DNA of 64,000 nt from Actinernus sp. WN-2022 (taxonomy: Eukaryota > Cnidaria > Anthozoa > Actiniaria > Actinernidae). A program made the position numbers and the translations under genes. The DNA lies in NCBI GenBank assembly GCA_030867875.1, contig JAOWCC010001501.1:31454792-31518791 (forward strand), in the 5' to 3' direction. A model generated the notes under the pieces. It did not search any database. It was not told where the DNA came from and saw nothing but the letters and a program-made list of their open reading frames with translations. This document shows, piece after piece, positions 17,801 to 28,248 of this stretch (position 1 is its first letter; each line of letters begins with the position of its first letter).

Positions 17801-19218
17801 GGTACTATATCGTTACACTGAATGCATCGAAAAGATTGTCGACACTTTGAACGGAATTTTTTCCCGTTTTTCGATCTGTCTTTCTTGTGCGCATTAAGAC
17901 AGTCTTGGGATCGACAGAACTTACGGCAGTCGGGGCATTCCACAAAAGTCGAAGACTTCAGACACGATTTACGTTCGCAAACACGACACAAATCGATGCA
18001 CGGGTGCGTACGCTGGTCAGTGTAATACATTTGGCACTTTGAACAGAAAAAGCGTTTTCCGAAGAACGATGGTAATTTGTCCGGATTAATCACATCGAAA
18101 TGACCGTCGTTGTAATACAAAATGATTTTCTTATCTCGTTGTGGGCCTTCGTAAATGACGGTGTTTTTGTTTGGAAAACTGATGACAATAATTTGAAAGT
18201 CCGAGAGAACATTTTGAAAACGATCCACCTCTTCTAGCCCGCACGGACCTAACGGTACCCCTGCTTCTTTATGAAGTTCAAAAGCCAACCGTTTCTGAAT
18301 AGGACGACCATCTTTTAAATGTTTAAATCTCGAACCTTTCAAAGCCATCTCTTTACCTGTAACGATTGCACGCGCGCAGCATAAATTATCACGGTTTTTG
18401 ACAGTAATAATGCTTTTCTTGAACTTGGTGTGGCGCGCATAATCCAAAACCTTATAAGATTTACCTTGACCCACTGGAGCTTTAAGAGCAACGACATCAA
18501 TGGTAAAACTCTCGTCTAAAGAAATTTCTTCGTTGGATTGAAGAACCTTGCCAATTTCAGACAGAATAAGCGATGGTTTTTGCTCCTGAACACTAACAAG
18601 GCGTGTACTAAGAGGTTTTTTGAGGTGGTCTGATGTTACCATGATACGCATTCTATCACGTTCAGGAGAATTCAACTGACATTTAGCTTTCACTTCAGAA
18701 ATTACATCACGAAACACGTTTTCTAAACTATTCATTGCGTCTTTCAAAAGGTTGTCTGACTCCCTAACACCACTAACCTTTGCTCTGAAAGCACAAGAGT
18801 ACGTACCAAACTTCCTAACGTGACGTTCAGATATCTTATCTAAGTTGAATGATAAAACGTTCGTGGTTTCAGCCGTTTCTTGTGGAGACTCGTATTCCGA
18901 CTCTTGTCGGCGTATTTCTGAACCTGAACTATTATCTTGTGGTTCTTGGGACTGGTCATTATCTTGTGTATCTTGGGACTGGTCATGTTCTGGGATACCG
19001 GTACTTGAAAGATCATGGATAGTGGCCTTTAGCAAATTCGTAGCTTCGGTCTGCCATTTGATAACCTTTTTTAAGTCTGGAACGCCCTTGTTTAGTTCCT
19101 TACCCGCTCTCTTCAAATACCTTTTAGCCTTTCTCTGTCTTTGCTTGTTTGTTTCTCTTACTACGGATGCCCGTTTTTTTCTCGTGTCTGTTTTTCTCGA
19201 CATTTTGTTCATCTGCAT
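14749..19218 (-). CDS. Protein-primed family B DNA polymerase (Polinton PolB)
   Basis: 1489 residues, open from ATG 19218. Residues 1-120 are basic and polar. Residues ~240-340 hold the Polinton PolB segment with NRDNLCCARAIVTGKEMAL and AGVPLGPCGLEEV, and residues ~389-500 are Cys-rich (several CxxC pairs). The 3'-5' exonuclease motifs are FFDFETD (about 510), HNAKGFDS (about 570) and YCIQDVRIL (about 701). Polymerase motif A is DFTSLYP (about 928), B is LNSLWGRFG (about 1110) and C is YYDTDSVMY (about 1203). All catalytic acids are present. Such enzymes start synthesis from a protein bound to the terminal repeats. Odd points are a Walker-A-like APVGQGKS near residue 243 and a C-terminal tail that lies in an inserted hairpin element. 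Confidence 0.96.
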   Translation of the reverse strand: MQMNKMSRKTDTRKKRASVVRETNKQRQRKAKRYLKRAGKELNKGVPDLKKVIKWQTEATNLLKATIHDLSSTGIPEHDQSQDTQDNDQSQEPQDNSSGSEIRRQESEYESPQETAETTNVLSFNLDKISERHVRKFGTYSCAFRAKVSGVRESDNLLKDAMNSLENVFRDVISEVKAKCQLNSPERDRMRIMVTSDHLKKPLSTRLVSVQEQKPSLILSEIGKVLQSNEEISLDESFTIDVVALKAPVGQGKSYKVLDYARHTKFKKSIITVKNRDNLCCARAIVTGKEMALKGSRFKHLKDGRPIQKRLAFELHKEAGVPLGPCGLEEVDRFQNVLSDFQIIVISFPNKNTVIYEGPQRDKKIILYYNDGHFDVINPDKLPSFFGKRFFCSKCQMYYTDQRTHPCIDLCRVCERKSCLKSSTFVECPDCRKFCRSQDCLNAHKKDRSKNGKKFRSKCRQSFRCIQCNDIVPSERKTLHACGEYNCWICKSIVLPGHLCHMQNESVKTPSENLIFFDFETDQSSGEHIVNFGVSQDYYGNTSIFRGYDALDEFCSYLFQEKHKGFKALAHNAKGFDSLFLLQWLLQKRATADIRIIRTGQKIMQLYVKDYDIRVVDSINWFQMPLSKLPKTFGLDQTRLKKGTFPHLFNKKENFDYVGPLPDTDYYSPDTMSTENRTEFLAWHEEQRQNNYVFDFAKEIELYCIQDVRILRESCLRFREVFLSEMNIDPFRYVTIASTCMAVYRSNFLKPQTIAIVPQHLYRGVQKMYSQVSIQWLEFIRFAEKKRIKHGENDGEHKIVDHEFGKSYFVDGFCEETNEVFEFFGCVFHGCNKCYDSESTNPIRKNIKNKQIYDETLKRERRLRELGYDVKFIWECDFTKLSQTPEFKTFITTHELVGNLYPRDAFFGGRTNAIKLYYSCRPGDKIKYVDFTSLYPFVNKTKLYPVGHPTIITENFGNVSQYFGLIKCKILPPANLFFPLVPVRIGGKLVFPLCKRCAVENSASNCSHSVSDRSFWGTWTTCEVQKAIEIGYEVIEIKEIWHFNESSDNLFKDYVNTFLRSKQESSDYPDWVRTQDDKDNYIRDYFVHEGIHLRPEKIEKNSGLRAISKLCLNSLWGRFGMNTDRDESELVFEPKRFYEVVNGDEYNLLDLFLINDDVVELVYKRKKEYVKESNVTNIFIAIFTTAWARLELFDLIQKLGRAVIYYDTDSVMYVTHENTDYEPELSDYLGGLTDEIAKDHGGDHYITEFVSCGPKNYGYRVSDGSCKVKIKGFTTNFKVSKTLNMESMKSLVREMDLNRVLTVVNESKITREPVTRKVINKREEKRYKLVYDKRIIINEGADTLPFGYHWSPDCHTQNGDVIHSVDTSKLNLYSEHFTPSEGEDNLGELFPYENDPEQCDTAERIEEREIDLMATSESESEDDLPTAEDLEFLHENDGDDQDLSFYRAMDNEHYYTTWRFRVQIRAKTSANMRRYYTGHKPVCTGLFNT

Positions 19219-21393
19219 GGCTCATGATCGTATGGTGAGGGGGTGTATTAGATACTATAGGTAAACTATTACGAAACACGATGAATAAAATTAGTATCAC
19301 GCAACCACACCATCCCATAATCGTAGTATTGGGCAATGACACACGTCATTCACTTACAAAATGGTTAATGAAAAATACAACCATTCGTCGTTCATTACAT
19401 TAAGAAAATAGCATTTAAAATAATGTAGTGATCAAAATGTTAGCAGGGGAACTTATCCAAAGACACCATGATTGACCTTTTTTTTAGATGGCTTCTTGTT
19501 CTTAATCGTAAGGTTATTTCTCGTATAGTTTGCGCTAAGAGAGACAAGGAGGGTTTCACGAAAAGCGCGCGGATTTATACGATCTCGGTAAACAAGTGAC
19601 ATACTGAATCTCTACTTGACTGACATTCACTCTTACACGAGTTAATCGACCCACCCTTAGCAAATATGGGTGCCGTTTTGAGTATGATCATACAGAAAAG
19701 CAGAATACGCCCTTTGTAAACGGTTGTGTAGGACTGCGCATGAGCAAAAGTAGATAACCCAAACAATCCCGAACAAAGCAATATAATATTCTTATCATTT
19801 ACTAGTTCCGCTAACAAACAAAACAAATAAGATCTTAAGAAAAGACAAGGCAACCTTTGAAGAAAATGGACCCTATTCAAATGCAAATTGAATGAATATC
19901 GGCCTGGTACTTACAAAATAGGTAAACAAAGATCAGCTAAAATTAACGAAATAAAAGTTGCATTTACAGTAACTACATGTACATGTTCCTCATTTTCCTA
20001 CAAATTATCGTTCACACCATCCAATTGCATCATATCGTTTCCAACTCAATTACCTTTTAAGCTCTTCATGTTAACATAGTTTCGTATACAAGATCACATA
20101 ATTCAAACAAAATACCTCCATTACTTGGAAGTTCGAACATAAAAACCATTGTTAACATAGAGCTAGAGTAAATGATACGATTCTTGGTAACTCATTTAAA
20201 GTGAACGAGCAAAAGACCATTCAATGGAAATAATTTAGCATATAATAAAGTAACGCTAAACGCTTCTTCATTCGCCATCATGTCGAGCACAGGTAAGGGA
20301 AAAAGATGATATAAGACATAGTTACAAATTATGACCATACTCATCGGTCTTTGTCCTTTCTTCCTAATTACTAGCCAAACCTTGTCAAGCACGTCAGGGC
20401 TTTGACGCGGAAAATTAGTTTCGTGTTAGTGATACATGCGTCACCCCCTCATAAGTAAAGTGACTAATAATTTATCTCTCGTTTCTTTGCAGGCTGTGAC
20501 GATTAACGAATGTTTAAAATAAAATAAAAGTATAGCACTATATCATGTCTAGTTTATTTCACTTTAGTTTTATTTTAAATCTTATTTAACCTAGTAGTAG
20601 CTTGAAGTCTCAACAACTTTTAGAGAACCGAAGCCATCTTCCAGGGGTTTAACTTATCAGGCTTTCAAGTGTTGGTGTACGACGGTCTTCATGCCTTAGT
20701 ATGTTACATTCAATTAACCTCTTATAGCCAGGATTATTGTGTCTCGGTCAATTCAAGTACTGATTCCGTTAAAGCATCTCATCGTACTGCGTTCAAGTCG
20801 TTTGAGCTCATGGTATTTCCCTATAGCTGTTCTCGCTTTTAAGTGCTTAAGTTTTGGCAAAGGTTAAGGGCAAAGCGTTCTGTCGCAAACACAGCTACAT
20901 AAAGGGTTAATAATCGATGGTTCAAAGTTCTTAGCATGGGTCTGATAACGTACTCGAAACTGCAGTTCATGAGCAGGCTTAAATCTCCGCCCGACTCAAT
21001 GTAATTACGCATCAAAACATAAGCAGGGTAGTTGTGAACTGCCGCCTTTCTGATTATGATTTTCCCCTGCTGCTGTAATTCTTTTCGAAAAGCGTTTACG
21101 GTGTTAATAGGTTTACCAATCGTTGCGGTTTCATAGCATGAAAAAGGGAGTCTGTATATCACGAATTAGTTCATTGAAAGCGCGGGAAAGGTTACTGCTT
21201 GTAATTAATTAGGAACTTATGCCAATGAACAGCGTATTTCCGTTAACCAAAACCGCTATTCACCTAGTAAAACATACCCCCAATCCTACCACACATTATC
21301 GTCCACCTTTTCTCCCCTTTTGGTAATTTATTCGGTTTCAAATCTCTTTAACCCGAATAACAAATGAGTCAGTACAACAGCGTCTATGATTCT
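19219..21393. other. Right-arm non-coding region of the Polinton
   Basis: About 2.2 kb between the PolB start and the right terminal repeat with no convincing gene on either strand. The short frames (for example 20839-21162 minus) lack recognisable content. It should include the PolB promoter, but no TATAAA close to its ATG was seen. The left arm has no counterpart of this length. Confidence 0.55.
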
Positions 21394-21465
21394 TGGGCGT
21401 GGCAATTGGGGGGTCATAGATTTCTTGCATACTAATAAGGGGGTCAAAGCTGTGGTTATAGTAGT
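21394..21465. repeat. Polinton right terminal inverted repeat, 72 bp
   Basis: Ends ...GCTGTGGTTATAGTAGT and is the complement of 4632-4703 with one mismatch. The target duplication follows directly. Confidence 0.93.
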
Positions 21466-21471
21466 CAGCTA
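21466..21471. repeat. Polinton target-site duplication, right (CAGCTA)
   Basis: Exact copy of 4626-4631. The interrupted gypsy pol sequence continues immediately after it. Confidence 0.92.
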
Positions 21472-22320
21472 GTTGCTCCTTTTAAGCTTAAAAGCTTAAC
21501 AAATGCCTGTTCTTGCTTCTTGCCCCACACAAACTGTTGTCCTTTGCGTGAAATAGCTCTCAAGGGTTCCGCAGTTGTAGAAAAGTCCGGTATATAACGT
21601 GCGCTAAACCCAACCATACCTAGAAAACTGCGCACCTCTGAAGGTGATGTCGGGCATTTAGCCTCAACAACTACCCGAACTTTCTCTGTCGTTGGCCCTA
21701 TGCCATGCTTTGTTAGTAGTAGTTCCATAAATACTACTCTGGCCATCCTAAAAGTACACTTATCCACTCTCAGTGTCAAAGCTTCTCTTCCAATCTCTTT
21801 AATACCTTATGCAGGTTGTTGTCATGCTCTTTCACATCCTTTCCATGCACTACCAGGTCATCAGCAATATTAACTACACCGTCCAGGTCTGCGACAGTCT
21901 GGCTTACGATGTGCTGGTATTTCTCTGGGGCAGCATTCACTCCGAAACGTCGCTTGTAACGGAACAATCCATCATACGTTCCAAAAGTTGTAATATCCCA
22001 CTTTAGGTCTAACTTGGAAAACACTGCACTCCCATTCAATTCCTCCAGCCCTTCGTCAACTGTTGGTATTGGAACTCTCTCCTGAATGATTGCCTCGTTT
22101 GCTTGTCGCATGTCCACACTAAGCCTAATCTCTCCCGAAGGCTTATATACGAGACGACGACCTGAAGGGGCTGCATGATCAAAGCTAATATTTCTCGTTT
22201 AAGCTTCTCTTCCGCCACGCCTTTGTTATTTGAATCTCTGTGGATTGGTATACTCAAATATACTGCACAATACCATACAACTGAATAAGAAGTCTTTAAC
22301 AAAGCCAAACTCAACTTCAA
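21466..22320 (-). pseudogene. Ty3/gypsy reverse transcriptase fragment (5' half of the split element)
   Basis: Reverse-strand frames show the gypsy RT in order. From 22280 come AEEKLKREILALI and, one frame shifted, a segment reading like RLVYKPSGEIRLSVDMR. From 22117 come IPTVDEGLEELNG, VFSKLDLKW, RRFGVNAAPEKYQHIV and NIADDLVVHG (the Y/FADD box as IADD). From 21779 come LRVDKCTFRM and EVRSFLGMVGFSARYIPDFS, the RT-RNase H connection. A stretch after FSKLDLKW is missing, and at least two frameshifts occur. The rest of pol continues at 4631 on the other side of the Polinton. Gag and a 5' LTR were not recognised further right. Confidence 0.85.
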
Positions 22321-24475
22321 CTCAAGAGCAAAGCTGAGAGGGAAAGTGAAACTGAACAGTGTCTTGCTAGGTCATGAAGGTATGGTGAGGTTGAAATCAT
22401 TGCGTGTTTATATCTGCATTTCTTTGTCGATTTTTTGTGACAGTTAGTGTACTTTTTTGCCAAGTCTATTTATATCCAGTGTTATCCTTCTGATCATGAT
22501 TATATACGTCAATCTCTGGAAGAATGCAGACATGCCAGTAGAAGACAATTGCAAATTCTATTGTCGAAGAACCAGACATGTACGTGTACAAAATCACATG
22601 TACACAGAGACGTGCTGCAAACACTCGTTGTCATAAAACGAGTCGCAAGCACATCTTAATTACTTAAACGAATTTTAGGAAAAAGCAGAAAAGTGAGGCG
22701 AGTTAGAAAACAAAGCCATAAGGACCGAGAAGAGAGAAATCAGAGATATTTTTTTTTAAATGGAGAAATAATTTGTTTGTAAAATCACGTCGAAAAGTCT
22801 GTAGGATAACTGAAAGCCAAAGCGAACCAGAGGAAAATGTTATGGGTTACTATCCTCTATCGAAGTCTGAAGACATCTGAACTCCTGAACTGTGAGAGCA
22901 ACACTGTCGCTCGCCAGCACAGAATAATTTATGATGACCCAAGCAATATTCAACTCTCAAGGTAAACTTAAACAAGAAACCTCTCACGGCTGAGGTTTTG
23001 GTTCGAGAAATTAAAGGCTTCCAACAATTCCCTTTATAGTTCTTTAATATAATGAGCAGACTGAAGTTTTGGGAATGTGGGTAAAGCTTTTAATTAGAGA
23101 TAACCAACAGGCATTTCAGTTAATAATCTTTAATCCAACAACTACCAATATGGTCTCGTAATAGCTCATCATGTTTAGCACACAAATTGACATAGCTCCA
23201 TCACAGGATGGACAGGATACAACTTATAATATGGTACAAATATAAACATACATTTGAGACAATCATCTATTAGTACTCGGAACCTGCAGTATAACAGAAA
23301 AGCAGACTAAATTGTAAACGCGTGTTACATGAATAGTAGTGTTTAAATTAAAAGGTCAACTACGAGAAAAACAAAAATATTAAATTACATATATCCTAGG
23401 GGAGCAGAGAATGAAAGTCCCCGCGCTACCGGCCACTCCTAAAGACTGCTAAATTCAGCTAATAATTCTTCCCTTTGGTTATTACTAAGAGGATTTCAAA
23501 TGAAAGTGTATTTCATCTTCAGTCTCATGTGGCCCGAGTGTAAGCCCAGATGGGCTCTTGTTATTATTATTTTCCAACGTCGAACTTTTTCGCCGTTAAC
23601 CAATCAGATTACACAAGAGCCCATTGTTCGATGGACAATACGTGACAGGATCAACCAATTAGATTCGACACGCGCAGGAACTTCGTTCTCAGAGGCAAGA
23701 TCGATCCTATATTCCCAGGAACCGGAGCTAACATTTGAGCCATGCTTAACCATTATTTTGCTGGAACCAAAGGTTTTTTCGACTGAAATAACAAGATGTT
23801 CAGTTATTCTAGGGCTGACAGGACTTTTAGGGACTTTCGATGGAAAATCCTCAGATTTACGAAAGGACGCACAGCTAGCTAGTCTGGCCGGGTCAAACCC
23901 TAACCGAATTTTAAGTATAAACACAAACTGTAACACAAGCTTGCAGTGTTGTCATTTATTAGGTTAATGGCTTCAAATAGAGTAGAAACTCGCCCGATTC
24001 CTCAGTTCTTGGATCTTACAGGAGGCCAGCACTTAAATCCTACGGGTTAGGAGTACTTTTAGTTTTAAACATTCCCACAATTTGGTGTGAAGACAGACGA
24101 CTCCAATCTCAATTATCTATTTTAAAAAACGAGTGGAAATCGCATGTTTATTTCTGAAATACGAGACATAATTTGGGATCAGTTAGTCTATTATTTATTT
24201 GAGAACTAATAATTTACTTTACATTTCAGTTATATGTGTATCATTTTATGCATAATTTCACTCATTAATTTTTATCCGAACTAAGTTTAGACCACAGACT
24301 CACTGACTCCAATTTACTAACTACATTGTGGTATTAATCTCAGTGGTTTGAGTGTTGGTCTGTTGTGCACAGGTGGTGGGGTCAAACCCTGGTGTAGCCA
24401 CCTTTGCATCCACTCTTAGTGTTGGTCCCTTCCCACCCCACGTTCCCCTGGTGGGACCTTAACCCTTTCCCTACT
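22321..24475. other. Unassigned DNA
   Basis: No gene, RNA or clear element found. Two overlapping frames on opposite strands at 23500-23967 look accidental. It may contain the decayed 5' part of the gypsy element. Confidence 0.4.
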
Positions 24476-25360
24476 CAACCCTCCCCCCTCGGTTCAAGTT
24501 TGGCTAGCCCGGGGCAGTTCAATACTGCTGACTTTTTAAGCCGAGGGCTTAAACGTTTCCCACAATGCCATTTGGGAGAATTATGTGCACTCGTTGACAG
24601 TAGGTATGGCTGCTTCGGTAGCGTTTCCAATGAAATGTGCTCTAATTTTGGAGAAAAAAAGCCACTGCAAGAGAGCTAGAGGACATCATTAAGTCTGAGG
24701 ACGGCTGAAAGTACTTGGTTTGCTTTTAGTAGGCCTTGTGAGGGGTTTCACAGGATTTTTCTGTTGTGTTTCTGCTTTGAGACACATGAAATAATTATTC
24801 AATGAATTCCTTGAAATTTTGCAGTTGGTTGTCTTTTCCCCTTGCTCAACCTATCAGGATGTGTTTTGTCACTTTAAAGCAACGGCTTGAGTCCAAATCA
24901 CCGCTCTTGGTTGTAGGGGCAAAACCCTACCGGAGTCCCAGACGGGGGGACCCCTTGTGATTTTTGTTGATTATCCAGCATGCAATTGGAGGTGGGAGCA
25001 GGTAAATGTAGTCAAGTGAAATGCAGTGTAAACATCGGCGTGGTTCACAGTCGTTTGGTGCGTTTTATGCAAACAAACCTGCTGGTTGGAAAGATTAAAC
25101 AAGGTACTGTAACGACTGAGTGGTGAGTTTGTATTTGCTTTTGATTTCAAGTGCGAATGGGAAGGGTTTTTTGAGCCGATTTTCAGCTCCTCAAAATTTG
25201 TGAAAAGCGAAGAAATGAACAAGAATCTCCAAAACAAATGAGTTTTTCTCCAAAGTGGGAGAGTCAAGTGATCCCCGTTATAGCTGTGGCTTCGAAGTCA
25301 TTCATCCCTTGTAATAATATCACAACATCGTATTTCCAGCATGTCTAGGTTTGATGCAAT
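24476..25360 (+). repeat. Dispersed repeat, copy A
   Basis: This roughly 0.9-kb segment is matched, with moderate divergence and in opposite orientation, by 28985-30675. Shared landmarks include GCATGCAATTGGAGGTGGGA, TTTTCAGCTCCTCAAAATT and GGTTTTGCCCCTA (as GGCAAAACCCTACC here). No coding potential was recognised. Confidence 0.7.
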
Positions 25361-25628
25361 AATTTTCTCCAGGTACATGCTTCATATTGGGCGGTTATAC
25401 GGGCGGTGCAGGCCAGAGGGAAAGGGTTAAAAGAGCTGGGAGAAGGTACTGCCTAAAATGCTCTAGCTGACATCTGCAAATGGATGGATTAGACCTTCGT
25501 GTTTTCTTGGATTAGGATGTTAAATTATAGGCCGACAGAGCGCAAACAAATCTCTGGCAGTGACTAACCTCGAGTGGAGTGGATATAGTCTTACATAGAG
25601 AGAGTTTATTAAAACAGTGTCCCTCCCC

Positions 25629-25952
25629 AATTGCCCTATATCATTATGACATCAAATCAAAACAATCTATTGTTTACATGCTAAGGATCACGGTCATGGG
25701 AGGGGGGCAAAACAGCAACAACACAAAGGAAATCGCTATCAAATGCATTTTGTAGAACGTAGAATAGCGGTAACAGCCACCAAATACAGTAAATATTGTG
25801 GGATAAACATTGATATAGCTGATATTTGGAAACCAGACAATTCGAAGTTAAATTGTCCTCAGCAGAGCAAATTTAGTTCAAAATTCTATTGTTCATTTCA
25901 ATTCTGTCCCCCTCATAAACAAGCTGTGACGTCATAATGATATAGGGCAATT
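25629..25952. mobile_element. Short TIR element, about 324 bp
   Basis: The ends AATTGCCCTATATCATTATG and its complement (CATAATGATATAGGGCAATT) extend about 28 bp with one mismatch (TGACATCA/TGACGTCA). No transposase. Family unknown. Confidence 0.65.
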
Positions 25953-26067
25953 AACAATACCTAGTGGTAGTCTTTCTTTTCCTCTCCTCCCTTGGTGCTG
26001 CTACAATGTATATATATATTATATTAATTTATAATATAAATTATGGGATCATCCTAAGAACGTGCGA

Positions 26068-26152
26068 TTTGATTGGATGCTCAGCGTGCTTGATTTTGTT
26101 ATAAATGCACGCTCAAGAAAAAATCAAGCACGCTGAGAATTCAATCAAAACA
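26068..26152. repeat. Imperfect palindrome
   Basis: GCTCAGCGTGCTTGATTTTGT pairs with AAAATCAAGCACGCTGAG across a short spacer, with further pairing of TTTGATTGGA and TCAATCAAA. An AT-rich self-complementary run (26010-26043) precedes it. Confidence 0.65.
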
Positions 26153-26446
26153 AAACGTATCGGTGATTGTTTTTCGCGAGTTAAATAGCTAACGGAGATA
26201 ATTTCATAGACTGGGAAGAAAACATGTCCGACTTTGAGTTGTTAAGGTGTGTTGAAGAAGAGGAAAATAAAAGTCGCTTCCCAAAACTGAAAGAAAATGA
26301 TCGGTGAGAGAATTTAGCATCGGCTTCGTACTCTAAAGCAACCACACAATGGGATGCTAAAACGTTTGAAGTTAAGAAAAGCAATGTCCACATTCTAATA
26401 CAGTGTTACTCATTGAGAGTTTGATATAAAAAATGATTGAATTTAA

Positions 26447-27174
26447 AGGGATACCCGAGTGAAAAACACATTGGGGCTCAAAAGAATCTTCAACATGTTC
26501 TTTGTTCAGAAAATGTATTAAAATTTGATCAAACGTTTTTAGTATTAAGAACGAGCACCTCAAAGTTGGCCCCGCGAAGACATGGGCGCCGCCATCTTTG
26601 TTTGCATTTACGGAAGTGACGTCACTTCGTCCCACCAGCGTATCGCGGCAACTTGTCTTTGTATGATTTTCACACGCTCGGAATTAAAGTGGATATATTT
26701 TCATCGAGATTGCAGAGGAATTCTTACAGAAACCGGAATTATGATGAAGACGACATTATGAGAAAAGTTCAGAAGACTGGGAGGAGGAAGAAAAGCATTG
26801 GGAAGGCGAGAAATTATCAGACGAACAACAAGGTCTCGTAACTGCCATTTAATAACAGCAAAACAACATGGCTTAAAAGACTCGAGTGACTTCTGAATAA
26901 GTATAAGAACTACAATGTATGTGAGGTACAGTTAAGGCGTTTATCATCCTAAAAACACCTAATAAGTGAGAGAGTGAGAACGCTGGTGGGACGAAGTGAC
27001 GTCACTTCCGTAAATACAAACAAAGATGGCGGCGCCCATGTCTTCGCGGGGCCAACTTTGAGGTGCTCGTTCTTAATACTAAAAACGTTTGATCAAATTT
27101 TAATACATTTTCTGAACAAAGAACATGTTGAAGATTCTTTTGAGCCCCAATGTGTTTTTCACTCGGGTATCCCT
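26447..27174. mobile_element. TTAA-flanked foldback element, 728 bp, about 200-bp arms
   Basis: It starts AGGGATACCCGAGTGAAAAAC and ends with the complement. Near-identical arms of about 200 bp (26447-26645 and 26976-27174) include GGTGGGACGAAGTGACGTCAC. TTAA lies outside both ends (26443-26446 and 27175-27178). The 330-bp centre has no gene. The arms contain CRE-like TGACGTCA. Confidence 0.82.
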
Positions 27175-27178
27175 TTAA

Positions 27179-28082
27179 GAAAACTGTGTTTTTTCTAACA
27201 GCTTGGTGTATTATTAAAACGAGAGGAAAGTGACAACACAACAACAAGACATGACTCACCAATAACTCGACGATAACTGTGATAAGCCTGCTTTATGCTG
27301 AAACCTGAAGAGTGAATTGCGAAGAATACAATGGGATTTGTCTGGTTTCATGTAGAAATTCGTTTGAGAAGTTCCTGAATGTTCCTGAATGAATAACGGG
27401 CGATAAAACTTGCAGAGAATCCAGAACTGGCAGAATGTCAAAGCCAAAGGAGTAGATTGGCCATGCCAACGAAGAGAGCCTCAAAAGCTACGTAACACGG
27501 CCATCAGAGCAGCAGTTACAACACTGTTTCTTGGGATATAGAAAATATCCTTCTTCAGACCACAGAATCAGTAATCAGTGTCAACTATGCAGTTGTTGTA
27601 GAAAATAGTCGGCAATCCTCAACTCACGTGTCCAACTCTACTGCCGCTAATTCGCTAACGCTTTCTCTGTGAATGCTTTCCCATCTGGCATTTTCAACGC
27701 CTTGCACTGACACAATGTGCAGATAAACCTCTCCTGTGCTGACCAGAAATTGTAAAAAGAAAGCACTTTGTTTCCTGCAACAGTTTTGACTAGATGACAA
27801 TATTACAATCCATTTCATTTGCCGGCTCTTGCAATTTCTGTCTTTCACTTTTATCGATTGACACGTTCTATTCTTAGCAGATTACTTTATCCAATAAGAA
27901 ACGAGCTTTCAGATCGTCAATGTCAAGCTGTCACAATTGAACCAATCAGCTACGAAAAAAGTTGTAAACAAGTCAAGTACATTAAAATGGGGTTTTCGCT
28001 GTCGTCAGTTTGCTTTTAGATTTTTACGCGGGTTCTAAAGATAGCTTTATTTCCTTCGTCTACATTGAAGTTTATATTATAA
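27179..28082. other. Unassigned DNA
   Basis: Only short frames without recognisable content. No repeat structure was seen. Confidence 0.4.
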
Positions 28083-28086
28083 TTAA

Positions 28087-28248
28087 CAAATAAAAGATGG
28101 TTCTCCTCGTTATATAACAAAATAATGCACTTTCGAGGTCTTGAAAAGCTGCTAAATGCACTCGCGTTCCGCTCGTGCATCCGCAGTTTTTCAAGACCTC
28201 GAGCGTGCATTATTTTGTTATATAACAAGGAGAACCATCTTTTATTTG
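28087..28248. mobile_element. TTAA-flanked 162-bp hairpin element
   Basis: An almost perfect palindrome: CAAATAAAAGATGGTTCTCC...TCGAGGTCTTGAAAA pairs with the right half around a short loop. TTAA is found at 28083-28086 and 28249-28252. Confidence 0.82.

Larger units (their letters stand above)
4632..21465. mobile_element. Maverick/Polinton (polintovirus-like) element, complete, 16.8 kb
   Basis: The boundaries are set by a 72-bp terminal inverted repeat with 71/72 matches and a perfect 6-bp target duplication within a gypsy pol gene. It encodes all core Polinton functions in open frames: protein-primed PolB, retrovirus-like integrase with chromodomain, A32-type ATPase, adenovirus-type protease, and major and penton-like minor capsid proteins. 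It also encodes a pVI-like protein and four further proteins. Gene order from the left is ORF275(-), ORF213(+), ATPase(+), ORF110(+), ORF263(+), protease(-), MCP(-), pVI-like(-), penton(-), integrase(-), PolB(-). No frameshift or premature stop is seen in any of them. Intact genes, matched termini and the perfect duplication suggest recent insertion. Whether it forms virions is unknown. Confidence 0.97.

Noticed and set aside
19124..19318. Small reverse frame with a hydrophobic stretch (GWCGCVILILFIVF) over the PolB start
   Set aside because: It overlaps the first codons of PolB in another frame. A 64-residue membrane protein is possible but nothing supports it.
23500..23967. Overlapping plus and minus frames of 155 and 110 codons
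   Set aside because: Mutual shadows of each other, no motifs, repeat-like composition.
26372..27262. Near-identical 87- and 86-codon frames in both foldback arms
   Set aside because: The same sequence is read in opposite directions because the arms are inverted copies; no sign of coding constraint.
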